Below are positions 1 to 11,372 of a stretch of 64,000 nt of DNA, in pieces. How positions within the stretch are numbered: position 1 is the first letter of the stretch; each line of letters begins with the position of its first letter. Below the pieces are notes generated by a model, which was not told the DNA's origin, searched no databases, and worked only from the letters and a program-made list of their open reading frames with translations. Location: positions 19,761-83,760 of the forward strand of contig JAAVTG010000802.1 in NCBI GenBank assembly GCA_011947345.1, given 5' to 3'. This DNA is from Phytophthora quininea (taxonomy: Eukaryota > Oomycota > Peronosporomycetes > Peronosporales > Peronosporaceae). A program made the position numbers and the translations under genes.

Positions 1-690
1 AAACTCGGTCTCATCCATAAGCGCCACAATTAGTGAAGCTTCTACAGTATTACACTCTTGCAGTACTCTCGCTGTTTTAAAAGAATGGTAGTCTCTGCGC
101 ATAGCCTAGTTCTCACCGCCTCTGAAGGACATCAACACATGCCAGCCATTTTCATCTACCACCCACTCATCGAGAGTTGCAACCACTTTCCCCACAATTT
201 GTCGGTGGATGGCGGACATAGCAGACCCCATCGGAGACACATCAGCTTGATATCTATTCTTTTCATTGCAATCGGGTTCACGGTCAAAAGATTTTGCAGC
301 GGGGCTGCGTAGCAGTGCACGTGCACAGAGGAAGACGTAGGACCCCCGAGTCTGTGTCTTTAGACTTCCAGCCTTCGGTTCTATACAAGAATCAAGTACA
401 GTCCCGAAACTAGGACTCGCAGAGTCAGTGCACCTTAAAACAAGGATAGCACTAATAAACTGCAAAAATAGAACTGAATTGAGTTGTTTATCTGACCTTT
501 GCTGTAAATGTATAGACTAAACTATGTGGCATAGTTAATCTAAGAGATATGCAAATGAGTGGTGGAGAGCCAAATGGCAATACTATGGCTACATAGCCAA
601 AAGTCTACACACGGTTATGGCTTTCGTGTAACCCCGTTACAGATTTGGTGGTATCGAAGAGATCGAATTTCAGACAAAGCCTCTATGCAA
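1..690 (-). pseudogene. Unrecognised coding remnant split by a solo LTR
   Basis: On the minus strand, codons run from about 680 to the LTR at 641, then from 294 down to the window start. When the LTR and one copy of its GATTT duplication are removed, the frame reads straight through the join (LKFDLFDTTKSFDREP). It continues with DEWVVDENGWHVLMSFRGG, meets a TAG at 106-108 and stays open to base 1. The continuity shows that an LTR element landed in a reading frame. I do not recognise the family. The gene is also cut by the window edge. Most likely it is a dead gene or part of an older transposon. Confidence 0.4.
295..641 (-). repeat. Solo LTR of the gypsy family, TSD GATTT
   Basis: A 347-bp LTR. 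On the minus strand it starts TGTAACGGGG and ends GCTGCA. It matches the LTRs of the gypsy element at 36625-44040 along its whole length. The 5-bp target duplication GATTT lies at 290-294 and 642-646. No internal region is present, so it is a solo LTR left by LTR-LTR recombination. Confidence 0.92.
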
Positions 691-2065
691 TTGTCGTTTG
701 TCAAGCCAGTGTTCCCAACAATGTAGTCCACGCTTTATTGCGCGCGAACTCGCGTGGGCCGAACATAGTGTACACGCAACAGTCCAGCAGTAGGCCCTCG
801 TTGAGCTCCAGCAGCACACAATGGGTGTCTCGGGGCGCAGCAGAACTCGAGGTGTGGCTAGCTTGTTTCCATGCAGTGCACTGTGCACCAAAACCACTCC
901 TTTTGTGGCGCCGCGTGCGCTGCTTTGATTGGTCTGTACATGATTGTAGGTACAGCTTTGTTTTGTGCTTTTACGCTTTTGGCATCTGTGCTGCTGCCTT
1001 CTTCGTCTGTATCATTCACCTTCCATCTCAGTGCAAATAACAAAGAGTTTCCCCGCGGGTCCGATTTGGAGCTATATTGATCGCGTGAGTTAATCTCTGT
1101 GCGTCTCGTTGATGCACGTCTTGTACATACATTTTGAGATCTACGCAGTGTCTGAACCTTGCTTCCGGCTGTCGATAGGTCATGGTTGCGCGTTGGTGCT
1201 GGCCAAGGATCTTCTTAAACTGCGAAAGAAATCGGACATAAAACTTGGCTACCGATCATACCGGATCATTTCGCTAGCGCCGAATTGACGGGACACACAT
1301 TATCTTACGACTCTGCGATCGTCTACGCTGTTCGAGATGCGCCAGCCTTGGCGATCACGTAATCTGTTAATAGACCCACCCAAATTAACAACAAGATGTC
1401 CCCATTCTATGACTCTAGTTGAGATGGTATGTGATCCATAATGACGGTCGGAAAGGAAAAAGTCGCCTGTATGTTTCCTGGCGATTCCCCGCGTGTCGTA
1501 GGCCTTCCCCATCTCACAGTCCACGCACTTGTCAATAACATCTGGACGCTACAAGATAGGCTTTTCCAGTGGAAATGATCCCGGATCCGCTAGTAGGTCG
1601 ATTCCTTTGTGGCCGCCTTCCAAGCTCGAATGGTAATAGAGCTCAAAACAAAGTACTCAGCCTTTTGCCCAGTGCAGTGAATTCTACGTGCTGCATCGTT
1701 GATTATGAATGTGCACTTCAGCTGGTAGAAGGGCCTCAAAACTAGACTGTGGAGCGCATTTTTCGAATCTGAAAGACCAAACAGGGAAACACACCGTTTA
1801 GTAATAAAATGAAATATATTCGGAGCAGTATGCAGAAGCGGTAGTAGACAAGAATGGTCTGCCAAAACTTATGGACTAAAAATTTCTCGGGAGTCGCTGT
1901 CAGTGCTGGTTATCCACCGCCCGCGCCTGCGGAACCACCTGTCCCGACACCTTTTCAAACCCCTCGCGTGATGTGCTGGTTGTGGTTGAAGCTACGATAA
2001 GCAAGCAGACAGTAAATCAAAGCAGTTTTGAGTTTGCTACGACAAGCAAAAACTGTATTGACGGA
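647..2065. other. No supported gene
   Basis: Only short open frames on both strands, with no domain I recognise. The minus-strand frame at 1590-1865 is the longest with a protein-like composition but matches nothing I know. This is probably old repeat sequence. Confidence 0.5.
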
Positions 2066-3375
2066 TCAGCTGGTTCTGCGGCGAGTCTTGGCACGAGTAG
2101 TAGTAGTCTGCGAGTTCGACTGGAGACGAGTATCTCTATTAGCACGGTACTTCTTCTGCTTTTCTTTCGTCTTCTTCCCAATGTCGTCGCTAGTATTCAT
2201 CATGTGCAGATTGGTGAGAGCAAGGCAGCAGCGGAAGAAGCGGTCACAAGACCTCTCACTTCAGGCCGATTTGTCAGAACCCCCTCCCACAAAGTTTTGA
2301 AGCAGCCGAAGTAGTTCTCGACGAGAACTCTGTCACATGAAACGCGATCGTTAGTACTTTAGCAAGTTGATCTAAAGTAAGGCTTCTTCCTCTTGGCTTC
2401 GGCGTCAGGTGGATGGCTCGAAAATCTGGTGTAAAGCCGTGTTGCCCTTGTCGACCAAAATGGCACATTCGTCGGGATGGCCCCTCGTCTCGTAAATATT
2501 CTTCATCAGTCGTCTTCATTATGACGGAACACGGTGACGCCGGCTTTGCTATCTGGAACGTGTGGTACAATTTATGACCAGCCCGTTAAAAGTACAGAGA
2601 CTTCGACTTTGTAGCCATACAAATGGTGCTTGCCGGAAGGGTGGTTGGTTTGGTGAAAGATGACGTCAGTTGCATACTGCGCCCAGGGGTAGATGCTGAA
2701 CGTGTTGCCCCTTAGCAGCAGCCTATTCATGGTCCATCGAGCTTCCATGTCTCGCACAAGAGCTCTGTAGAGATGAGGTTCTAGCACCGCAATGAAGCTC
2801 TCGACCATCTTCCGAAACGTGAACGAATACAGGTTGAACGAAGGCGCCACGGTGTCCCATTTACAACAATGCTTCAACGATGCTATCATCATAAACAAAA
2901 TGTAGTTGGGAGAGCTCTTGAGCTTGGGTCCGCGTTTAACAATACGACCAGAAACGGCTCTGCCGCCATCTAAATCTGCTTGAACTCGGTGGGTGTGAAG
3001 TTTGTCCAGAGCAGAACTGTTGAATATACAAAACAGCAACTTGTTAATCCTTAATAAATCTTGGACTAAGCGACTGCTCAAGTCCGCACTCAGCTGCTAT
3101 TATTTCAACACGTAACTGCTGTTGGTGCAGCAGCTTCAAGTGCATGAGTGCGTTGCACTTCCAACAAGAACACCAAAATTGTTCTGTGTGGGTTTGCAAC
3201 GATAGTGTATTGACGACGGGGTCCAGTCTTCTTCATCACCGGAATCGCGCTGGGGTCGCAGTCTCGCGTTGACAAACTTGGTTCGACGCTTCACCTCCAG
3301 CCGAAAAACCTCAGCACATGGTCTTTGAAACGCCTCATCGAGCTCGTCCTCTTCCTAGTTGTCAGGCTGCGCCAT
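2066..3375 (-). pseudogene. PIF/Harbinger-type (DDE_Tnp_4) transposase, broken
   Basis: Reading the minus strand from ATG 3375 gives MAQPDN, a stop, then an acidic N-terminal part. The 2572-3081 segment contains YATDVIFHQTNHPSG and HLYGYKVEVSVL, a block typical of oomycete Harbinger-like transposases. Frameshifted pieces follow: VENYFGCFKTLW, then LTNLHMM and a basic tail ending at 2066. Order and spacing fit one DDE transposase of about 400 residues with at least two stops or frameshifts. The normal role is cut-and-paste transposition by a nuclear DNA-binding enzyme. No terminal inverted repeats were found by eye, and no Myb-like partner gene is visible next to it. Confidence 0.75.
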
Positions 3376-5425
3376 CTAACTTTGCAAACACGGTGCAAGT
3401 TCTGAATTAATGCTGCAAAGAAAATTGAGACTGTTGTCAGGATAGTGCAGCTTCTAGAAAAATGTGAAGTTTACCGAACAGACGACACCAGCACGGTTCC
3501 AATGCGACGTGTTCCAAGCATTTTGCTGTATCCAACCCAGTAGAATAAGTAGCGTTACTGCATGCCACTCGACGATATGACCTTGTTGCACTACGCGCAT
3601 TACTCGGTGTCGACAGCGGAGCTCTTGTGAATCAATACATCTTCCTACAGTGTCTCTGGTATCACTAGTCGCTTTAACCCATCTCGGTCCGTGTCAGAAT
3701 TTTTCTTTGAAAATCAATAGAACAACAGATCCTGGTCGTCCATCTCGTAATCAGCGAGATTGCATGGGGCTCAGGCCACGTCAGTACGCAGTGGACATAA
3801 TTGTCCATTGATATTAGGACTGCGGGTATTCCTTATCAAATAAATTTCACTCCCTAAAACTGCTATAACTAATAAAAATCTATAAAGAATATGTGTATCG
3901 CGTGATAGATGGCCATCTTTCATTAAACCACCTGTCGGAGTACTGACTAATAGTAGCCTGCCACAGCGGTACCTTTGACAATGAAGTAAAAGCTTTTTGA
4001 CTGTATGATGAACTGAAAGCTTTATGTCGACAAGTTACACGTGTGCACCGCTCTGATTGTCATTTCCTAAACATATATAAAAATTCAACATTTCTACAGT
4101 TACCATTGCTGTGGTTTTAATGAATAAACTCGGCTACTGAATCAATTTCAGTAACATCTTTAAAAAAACTTTGGACAGCGCTGGTGTGTATTTTTGATAA
4201 ATATGCTAGTCGTTGCCTCCCTCCCTCTCTTCATTCTGGCATAATTTTCTATTTGTAGAAATTTTGTTAAATGACATCATAGGAAGAATCAATGTAAATG
4301 TAGGTATTTAAAAAATGATAAGTCTAAACAGTCACCGCACCGAACAATTTGAAACGGCATATTTGGCCGCTGAGCATATTTATATTGTCGGGCATACTAG
4401 TAAAATTATAGTTTTAAAGCTGTTTAGATTCAAGTTTCCCTAATGGCATATCGCATCTTAGTTTTATTCTATCCTATAGGACAAAATTCCCAATTTATTT
4501 TATATTTGTAGAACACGAGATGACAACCTTATAATATATTATAATATAACAAATTGTGACTATTTTTAAAAAATGGCAGATTCAGCCAATTTGTCCTAGG
4601 AAAATAAGTAGGGATAGTTGTGTACCGCACACAAACCTACATTTTTATATCTTTTCTAGGACAATCTTCACTGTGGTTAAGACCTTCTTATAATTGGTTC
4701 TTAAAAAAGTAAATAAGGAGAACACAAACATTATAAGAAGAGATCTCGTGTAATACAGCTCTTGTCACAAAGTTAATAAATGTTTTCAAATATATGTTCC
4801 GTTTTACTAGAATAAATTTTACTGGTGGCCATCAGGACCGTCAACCTACTGGTTCTTTTGTATTTTAAACTGGGCAGCGTTGATAATCTGCGGGTTTTCT
4901 TAGCTTAATTTTGAGTAGGAAAGTACTTTCAAAAGCGGCCGAAGATGCGGTATCGGCGGAGATTAGTTGTGATATAGATGCAAAACTACATCGCAAAATT
5001 GGTGTTCCGACGAGGAAAATAACTAATAACTTTGGGAGTAGTGGATGTCAACCTTAATTGTTAATTGGGATTTGCACGAAACAGGGCACGTTCTCACGAG
5101 GACGCTTTTAGAAGGCTTTCTGAAATAGGAATTGCCACACTTAGACCCGTATCCGATTGATATCTATGATAACGGCAAAATTTACGTGTAGCTGCCACGG
5201 CGCATTTTAATATTGTGGGTATCTGGGGAGAGGGTGATCGGATAGAGACCTACTATATATTCGTTACATATTCGGACAGAAAGATACGACGGACACTAAA
5301 GAGTGACAGTGGAAGTTTTATTAAAAACCAACCATACAAATATTTTGATTAAAAATAATGCAACACTAATCAGACTAGGCCACTCATAATTAAAGGAGGA
5401 AACAGAGAAGATTACGACATCTCGC
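3376..5425. other. AT-rich stretch without genes
   Basis: Base composition drops to clearly AT-rich, with many A/T runs, compared with the GC-rich retroelements on its right. No open frame of note exists on either strand between 3400 and 5290. No tandem repeat or RNA gene was seen. It may be non-coding DNA of the flanking DNA transposons or an old intergenic region. Confidence 0.6.
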
Positions 5426-5676
5426 ATGCGAATGTGGCGTGTCGGTGATGGCTGTGCCAGCAGTAGCACACCAGACGAAGATGATGCAGTCCAGGTCGTC
5501 AAAATCATCGTGCGCGACCAACGGAACTCTTATCCAAATGCCCTCAAGGCCGAGGTGCTAGACGATATCAACGCTGGTCTCGCCGTGATGACTGCCACTA
5601 AACTTTACAGTATTAAGTCGTGCCCTGCGGTACACGTATCAGTAAAAACAAAGCTTAATTTTGGGATGCATGCAAC

Positions 5677-6064
5677 TGTTGTCAAGAGTGATGTGACGAC
5701 GCCTCGCCAAGCGACCGTGTGACGTGGACGCGTCATCAGTGAGGTCGGCGTGACCTTCACTGTGTGGTACCGCAATCATTCCTGTGATTACGGACGGTGT
5801 TTACGTCACAGTGATTACGCCATGATTGTGGGTACAGGATTGTGGGTACCTATTGTGGGTGCAAGATTGTAGGTACAGGATGGGCATCGACGTGGCGTTC
5901 TCTGATTGGGTAAGGTAACTGTGTATCCAGTAGAGAATCCAGTAGGGTGTATCCAGTAAAGGATACCCAGTAGCAGGCTTAGAGGTAGCACGCGGTTGCG
6001 AACTAAGGACCTGAATCGAATCACTTTGCATTTTGCCAACTACTGCTCAAGTGCTCTCCCTTTT
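5677..6064 (+). repeat. Copia-1 left (5') LTR
   Basis: 388 bp starting TGTTGTCAAGAG. The target duplication and the primer-binding site both place its end after CTCTCCCTTTT. That means it does not end in the usual CA. Confidence 0.9.
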
Positions 6065-6076
6065 GGTTATGAGCCC
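6065..6076 (+). other. Copia-1 primer-binding site (initiator tRNA-Met anticodon arm)
   Basis: GGTTATGAGCCC follows the LTR directly. It is the reverse complement of the initiator tRNA-Met anticodon-arm sequence GGGCUCAUAACC, the type of internal tRNA site used by Drosophila copia. The ATG inside it (6069) is also the first in-frame gag start. Confidence 0.8.
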
Positions 6077-7013
6077 AAGCCCCGTCTTCCCTGACCAAGA
6101 CCCCGACTACGCCTTCGCCATGGACGCCGCCCCGACCGCGACCGCCCGCATCAACAAGTTCGACGGAACCAACTTCCACACATGGAAGTTCAAGATGCAG
6201 ATGGTGCTCGAGGAGCGCGAACTGTGGGAAGTGACGAGTGGGGAAGTGAAGCTCGAGCAGTGCCAGACCGCGGCGGATCAAGCGATGTTTCGCAAGAAGT
6301 CGCGCAAGGCGCTGGCGATCGTCTGTCTCGCGATGGAGGACTCGCAGCTGCCGCTGGTGCGGTCGGCGAAGGACGCGCATGATGCATGGTCAAGACTGGA
6401 AGGACACTTCGAGAAGAAGAGCCTGGCGAACAAGCTCTTTCTTCGTCGACGGTTCTTCACTACGACGATGGACGAAGGTGATGATGTGCTGGAGCACATC
6501 AACAAGCTCAAGACGCTGGCGGAGCAGCTCGACGCGGTCGGCGCTGCAGTCAGCGAGGACGACTTGGTGATCACGCTTCTTGCCAGTCTGAGCGAGTCGT
6601 ACCAGTTCCTCATCACGGCGTTGGAATCGCGTTCCGACACGCTGACGTGGGAGCTCGTGACGTCTCGGCTCCTACACGAGGACATGAAGCGCAAGGAACA
6701 AGGTGGCGGTGCTGACGGAACCGCGCACGCTCAAGGTCAAGCGTTCATGACAAGCGACAACGGGAAGCGCAAGGGACGGCAGGCGCAAGCGCAGAGGACG
6801 AGCGCCTGTCATTACTGCGGCGAGCATGGACATTGGATCGCCAAGTGTCCGGTGCGGATCCGCGAGAACGGGGAGCGGCAGAGGCCGCAACGAGCGAACG
6901 TCGCGCAGTGTGAAGACGACTCTGGCGACTTCCTCTTCTCGGTTGGTGGCGACGCGGGTGCCTCAAGCCGAGTGGCATGTGGCTGGTCGACTCGGGTGCG
7001 ACGCAGCACATGA
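6069..7013 (+). CDS. Copia-1 Gag
   Basis: About 314 residues from ATG 6069, which lies within the primer-binding site. A later ATG at 6120 is the alternative start. The gag core includes INKFDGTNFHTWKFKM and a UBN2/copia-type helical region (LRRRFFTTTMDEGDDVLEHI). One CCHC zinc knuckle, CHYCGEHGHWIAKC, sits at residues about 247-260. It should form the cytoplasmic virus-like particle and package the RNA. The frame ends at 7013 and overlaps the protease frame by about 37 bases in the -1 frame. No classic slippery heptamer is evident in the -1 window (6914-7013), so the shift may be mutational. Confidence 0.9.
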   Translation: MSPSPVFPDQDPDYAFAMDAAPTATARINKFDGTNFHTWKFKMQMVLEERELWEVTSGEVKLEQCQTAADQAMFRKKSRKALAIVCLAMEDSQLPLVRSAKDAHDAWSRLEGHFEKKSLANKLFLRRRFFTTTMDEGDDVLEHINKLKTLAEQLDAVGAAVSEDDLVITLLASLSESYQFLITALESRSDTLTWELVTSRLLHEDMKRKEQGGGADGTAHAQGQAFMTSDNGKRKGRQAQAQRTSACHYCGEHGHWIAKCPVRIRENGERQRPQRANVAQCEDDSGDFLFSVGGDAGASSRVACGWSTRVRRST

Positions 7014-8375
7014 CGTACTCGAAGGAGTACATGAAGAACTACAAGAAGATCTCTCCGGTGGACGTGCATCTGGCGGACGACGGTGTGGTGCAGGCAGTGG
7101 GAAGCGGCGACATCGTGATGTCGATGAAGACTCCGCGCGGCATGAAGAAGGGTGTGCTCACGGGTGTGTGGCACATCCCGAAGCTATCGCGCAACCTGTT
7201 CTCAGTCGGCCGCTTCACCAAGGACGTTGGGCCAGTGACCTTCGAGAGCGACGGGTGCTTCGCGGAAACGAAGGGTGTCAAGTGGAAGCTCGGCGCTCAT
7301 GAGGGAAAGGGACTGTTCAAACTCTGCATGACACCGAGGACGCCTGCTGACGAGGCCAATGCGGCAAGCTCGAAGGATCGCCAAGGGGACACCACGTCGT
7401 ACCTCTGGCACCTTCGACTTGGTCACATCGGCCATGGCGGTCTCGACGCCATCGTGAAGAAGGGCTACGGCACTGGCATCCCCATGACGTCGGTGAAGCA
7501 GTGGGAGGTGTGCGACGGATGCGCACTCGGCAAGCAAACGCGAGTGAGCTTCATGAAGTCGTCGCCGAACCGTGCGAAGCAAGTGCTGGAAGTGGTCCAC
7601 AGCGATGTGTGCGGTCCGATGCAGACGGCGACGTTCGGAGGCAAGCGCTACTTCGTCACGTTCATCGATGACAAGTCGCACTTCTGTGTGGTGTACCTGC
7701 TTCGGAACAAGTCGGAGGTGGCTGCCAAGTTCGCTGCGTTCGTCGCGTTGGCTGAGACGCAGACCGGCAAGCGAGTGAAGACGCTCCGGAGTGACAACGG
7801 CGGCGAGTACACTTCGGGTATGATGGCCAAGTTGTGTGCGGATCGCGGCATCGAGCAGAAGTTCACGCCGCCGTACACGCCTCAGCTGAACGGAGTGGCG
7901 GAGCGGATGAACCGGACGCTGGTGGAGTGTGCGCGTTGCATGCTGGAACACGCCGGGTTGTCGAAGGAATACTGGGGAGAAGCGGTGATGACGGCCACGT
8001 TCCTCCGCAACCGGTGTCCGACGCGCGCCATCAGCCACGACAAGTCGCCGCACCACGTTTGGACCGGCAAGAAGCCTTTGCTGGCGAACCTCAAGGTGTT
8101 CGGGTGCCACGCGTACGTGCACGTGCCGAAGGAGAAGCGATCGAAGTTCGACGCTCGGTCGGTGCGCTGTCGTTTCCTCGGGTACTCGGAGCACGAGAAG
8201 GCGTATCGGTTCGAGGAGATCGAGAGTGGTCGCGTGTTGGTGAGCCGCGACGCGCAGTTCATGGAAGACGTCTTCGACGGTGGGAGACGCGACTACGCTT
8301 CGAAGGAGATGGTGGTGGGTCTTCCGACAGATGATGACGAAGACACCACGGATGAGGGGCTCGGTCCGGATCGGA
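6977..8375 (+). CDS. Copia-1 Pol first part: protease and integrase
   Basis: The frame opens with MWLVDSGATQHMT, the aspartic protease active site (DSGA). The GAG-pre-integrase domain follows (YLWHLRLGHIGHGGL, then CDGCALGKQ). The integrase core carries the D,D,E residues in HSDVCGPM, LRSDNGGEY and LNGVAERMNRTL. After the core comes the copia C-terminal region (KVFGCHAYVHVPKEKRSKF). The acidic linker before RT (around 8357-8380) is where the true frame leaves this one. Reading on to the stop at 8749 gives arginine-rich nonsense. Together with the next frame it would make one copia Pol polyprotein. Confidence 0.9.
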
Positions 8376-10212
8376 TGAGAACGAAGAAGAAGCTGCGCGG
8401 AATCAAGACTTTGAGCCCGGCAGCAAGCGACACCCGCGCACACAGTCGCTCGAGGAAGCAGTGGAGATCCCGAGCGCCAAGCGGTATGCGGTGCCGCGTC
8501 GACAGCAGCCGCTGGACGAGATGTCTGCCGCAGCTCAAGCGAAGGAAGACTTCGAGGCTGCGTACGTCGTGGATTCAGTGGGAGAGATGCCGACGACGTT
8601 CAAGTCGGCGATGGAATCCAGCGACGCAGACAAGTGGAAGGAAGCGTGCGACTCGGAGGTGGAGTCGCTCCGCAAGAACGAGACGTGGATCCTGGTGCCA
8701 TTGCCGAAGGGACGCAAGGCGATCGGCTGCAGATGGGTGTTCCGCGTGAAGGAGAACCAGTCTGGAGAGATCGAGCGGTTCAAGGCGCGACTGGTGGCGA
8801 AGGGATTCTCGCAGAAGTACGGCATCGACTACGACGAGACGTTCGCGCCGGTGGCCAAGTTCACGTCGATCCGTGTGCTGCTCAGTCTGGCGGCCAAGTA
8901 CAAGCTCACGGTGCATCAGATGGATGTGAAGACCGCGTTCCTCAACGGCTTGCTGGACGAGGACATCTACATGGCGCAGCCGGACGGATACGTGGACGGA
9001 GATCGACCCGACTACGTGTGCAGGCTCAAGCGTTCGCTGTACGGCCTGAAGCAGTCGCCGCGGATGTGGAACAAGACGATCGACGAGTTCATGCTGAAGC
9101 TCGGGTTCAAGAAGTGCGAGTCCGACCACTGCATCTACCTGAAGCGGGACGGTCACGACATGATGTTCGTGGCGCTGTACGTGGACGATCTGGTCCTCGC
9201 GAGCAGCAGCGACTGGATGCTGAAGGACACGAAGCAGGCGCTGAGTGACCGCTTCGAGATGACTGACATGGGCCAGCTGAAGTACTTCCTCGGTATGGAG
9301 ATCGAGCAAGATGTGGCGACTGGGAAGGTGTCAGTGCGGCAGACCAAGTTCGCGAAGGACATCCTCGAGAAGTTCAAGATGGATGAGAGCAACCCTGTGA
9401 AGACGCCGCAGGATCCGGGTCTGAAGCTGACCAAGGCCATGTGCGAAGGAGGTTGCAAGCACGGCGAGACCATGGCGAATGTTCCGTACCGGAACGCCGT
9501 GGGCTGCCTCATGTACCTCATGGTTGGTACTCGTCCGGACCTCGCAGCGGCAGTGGGAGTGCTGAGCCAGTTCGCAGCGGACCCCTGTCCGACACACTGG
9601 CAGGCGCTCAAGAGGGTCTTCCGCTACATCCGAGGCACGAAGACGCACGGCCTCGTGTTTCAAGCGAGCAGCGGTGACGGACTGCAAGGCTACTCGGATG
9701 CAGACTGGGCCGGCGACATCGAGTCTCGACGGAGTACGAGCGGCTACGCGTTCATGATGAACGGCGGATGCATCAGCTGGCGGAGCAAGAAGCAGCGCAC
9801 GGTGGCGCTCTCGTCGACGGAGGCCGAGTACATGGCGCTGTCGGAGGCAACGCAGGAGGCGGTGTGGCTCAAGGTGTTTCTGTGCGAGCTGGGCGAGATG
9901 GCAAGCGATGAAGCGGTGAAGATCTACGAGGACAACCAAGGCTCCATCGCGTTGGCCAAGAACCCCGAGTTCCACAAGCGCACCAAGCACATCGACATCC
10001 GCTACCACTTTGTGCGCGAGAAGGTCGAGGACGGTCAAGTGGTGTTGCAGTATGTTTCGACACTCGACATGCTGGCGGACATCATGACGAAGCCAATCGC
10101 GGCGCCGCAGTTCGACGCGCTCAGGACCAAGTTGGGCATCGTGGTCGCTGACGAGTCGAGTGGGAGTGTTGTCAAGAGTGATGTGACGACGCCTCGCCAA
10201 GCGACCGTGTGA
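8376..10212 (+). CDS. Copia-1 Pol second part: reverse transcriptase and RNase H
   Basis: From about 8460 this frame encodes the RVT_2 reverse transcriptase: KWKEACDSEVESL, then GCRWVFRVKENQSGEIERFK, TSIRVLLSLAAKY, and the catalytic YVDDLVLAS near 9180. RNase H follows: YSDADWAGD, STEAEYMALSEA, IYEDNQGSIALAKNP, ADIMTKPI. The upstream linker (EPGSKRHPRTQSLEEA) is open in this frame back to about 8357, which locates the single-base frameshift. The last codons lie inside the right LTR, where the stop at 10210-10212 is found, so the 3' LTR supplies the Pol C-terminus. Confidence 0.92.
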
Positions 10213-10554
10213 CGTGGACGCGTCATCAGTGAGGTCGGCGTGACCTTCACTGTGTGGTACCGCAATCATTCCTGTGATTACGGACGGTGTTTACGTCACA
10301 GTGATTACGCCATGATTGTGGGTACAGGATTGTGGGTACCTATTGTGGGTGCAAGATTGTAGGTACAGGATGGGCATCGACGTGGCGTTCTCTGATTGGG
10401 TAAGGTAACTGTGTATCCAGTAGAGAATCCAGTAGGGTGTATCCAGTAAAGGATACCCAGTAGCAGGCTTAGAGGTAGCACGCGGTTGCGAACTAAGGAC
10501 CTGAATCGAATCACTTTGCATTTTGCCAACTACTGCTCAAGTGCTCTCCCTTTT
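10167..10554 (+). repeat. Copia-1 right (3') LTR
   Basis: 388 bp. Its sequence, and every translated segment I compared, is identical to the left LTR at 5677-6064. The target duplication GCAAC follows at 10555-10559. Confidence 0.93.
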
Positions 10555-11372
10555 GCAACAAGATGTGATCTAAATGTACCTTGGGTGGCCAAGGTATAAC
10601 CCGTTTCCTCTCTGTGACGAACTGATCAAATTAGAAAAAGTATAGGGTCTTCACGACAACGTACGTAGCGAAGAACAAGGAAGAGGGTTTAGAGCGTGTG
10701 ATTCGTTGCATCATACACCAGCGTGGGTTCTCGTTTTAACACCCCACAAAGTCGGATCCCTTTACACGAGACCTTGCAGCAGAGGAACATAACTTTGCAA
10801 GCGGTGTCGGCGCCAAGATAAAAAATACCGTACGACGGAGGTTCATCTTTAATGCCGATGAAACGGTTGTTTACTACGACGACAGCCCTACTCGTCCCCG
10901 CCAAGAAGGGGGGTAAAGATCAAGGGTCGCACCTGTTCGGAGCGGGCTGTTGACGGTGTCAGTTACTGGTCACAAGCTGCTCCCTCTCATAATCTTCAAG
11001 GGGCAGCCAGGTGGCCGTGTAGAGGAGAAGGTAAGAGGGCTTTCAAGCAAGGTTGTGACTGCCGTCCAGACGAACGCATGGATGAATACTCGCGTGTGGC
11101 TGGATACATTTGTAGAGGACGTGTGGGGTGGCTTCGTCTCCAAAGTCGAGCAAGGGCTGCTGGCCCTCTACGTCGACAATATCAAGTGCCATGTTAGTGA
11201 GGAGGCACAGAAGGCGTTAGCGCCTCGGGGAACGGAGATGGTGCCACCTCTAAACAACACCACCTCGGTACTGCAGCCGTTGGACGTCGGCGTCATGGGG
11301 CCCTTCAAGCAAAAGCTGCGCTCGCTTACAGTATCGTACAAGTTGAGTATTATCGGAGCAAACGGCCACTAA

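Larger units (their letters stand above)
5677..10554 (+). mobile_element. Copia-1: full-length Ty1/copia LTR retrotransposon
   Basis: 4,878 bp with two 388-bp LTRs that look identical, a primer-binding site right after the left LTR, and gag then protease, integrase, RT and RNase H in copia order. The target duplication GCAAC is at 5672-5676 and 10555-10559. Apparently identical LTRs imply recent insertion. The coding part is split over three frames (gag, pol first part, pol second part), so the copy as written could not make a complete Pol without frameshifting or repair of single-base errors. It sits inside a pogo transposase pseudogene. Confidence 0.95.
5426..11372 (+). pseudogene. Pogo/Tigger (DDE_1) transposase, split by copia-1
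   Basis: The first part, 5426-5676, encodes a helix-turn-helix region (NSYPNALKAEVLDDINAGL, then LYSIKSCPAVH). Copia-1 follows with its GCAAC duplication. The frame resumes after 10554 with ATRCDLNVPWVAKV and a stop. Further pieces give the first catalytic block NADETVVYYDD (about 10850). In the 10950-11372 frame come TGHKLLPLIIFKG, the second catalytic block LYVDNIKCH, and NTTSVLQPLDVGVMGPFK. These are pogo/Tigger hallmarks. The transposase already carried stops and frameshifts outside the copia insertion, so it was probably dead or dying when hit. Ends of the transposon were not found. Confidence 0.8.

Noticed and set aside
1973..2314. Plus-strand frames over 1973-2314
   Set aside because: They are antisense to the readable C-terminus of the Harbinger transposase.
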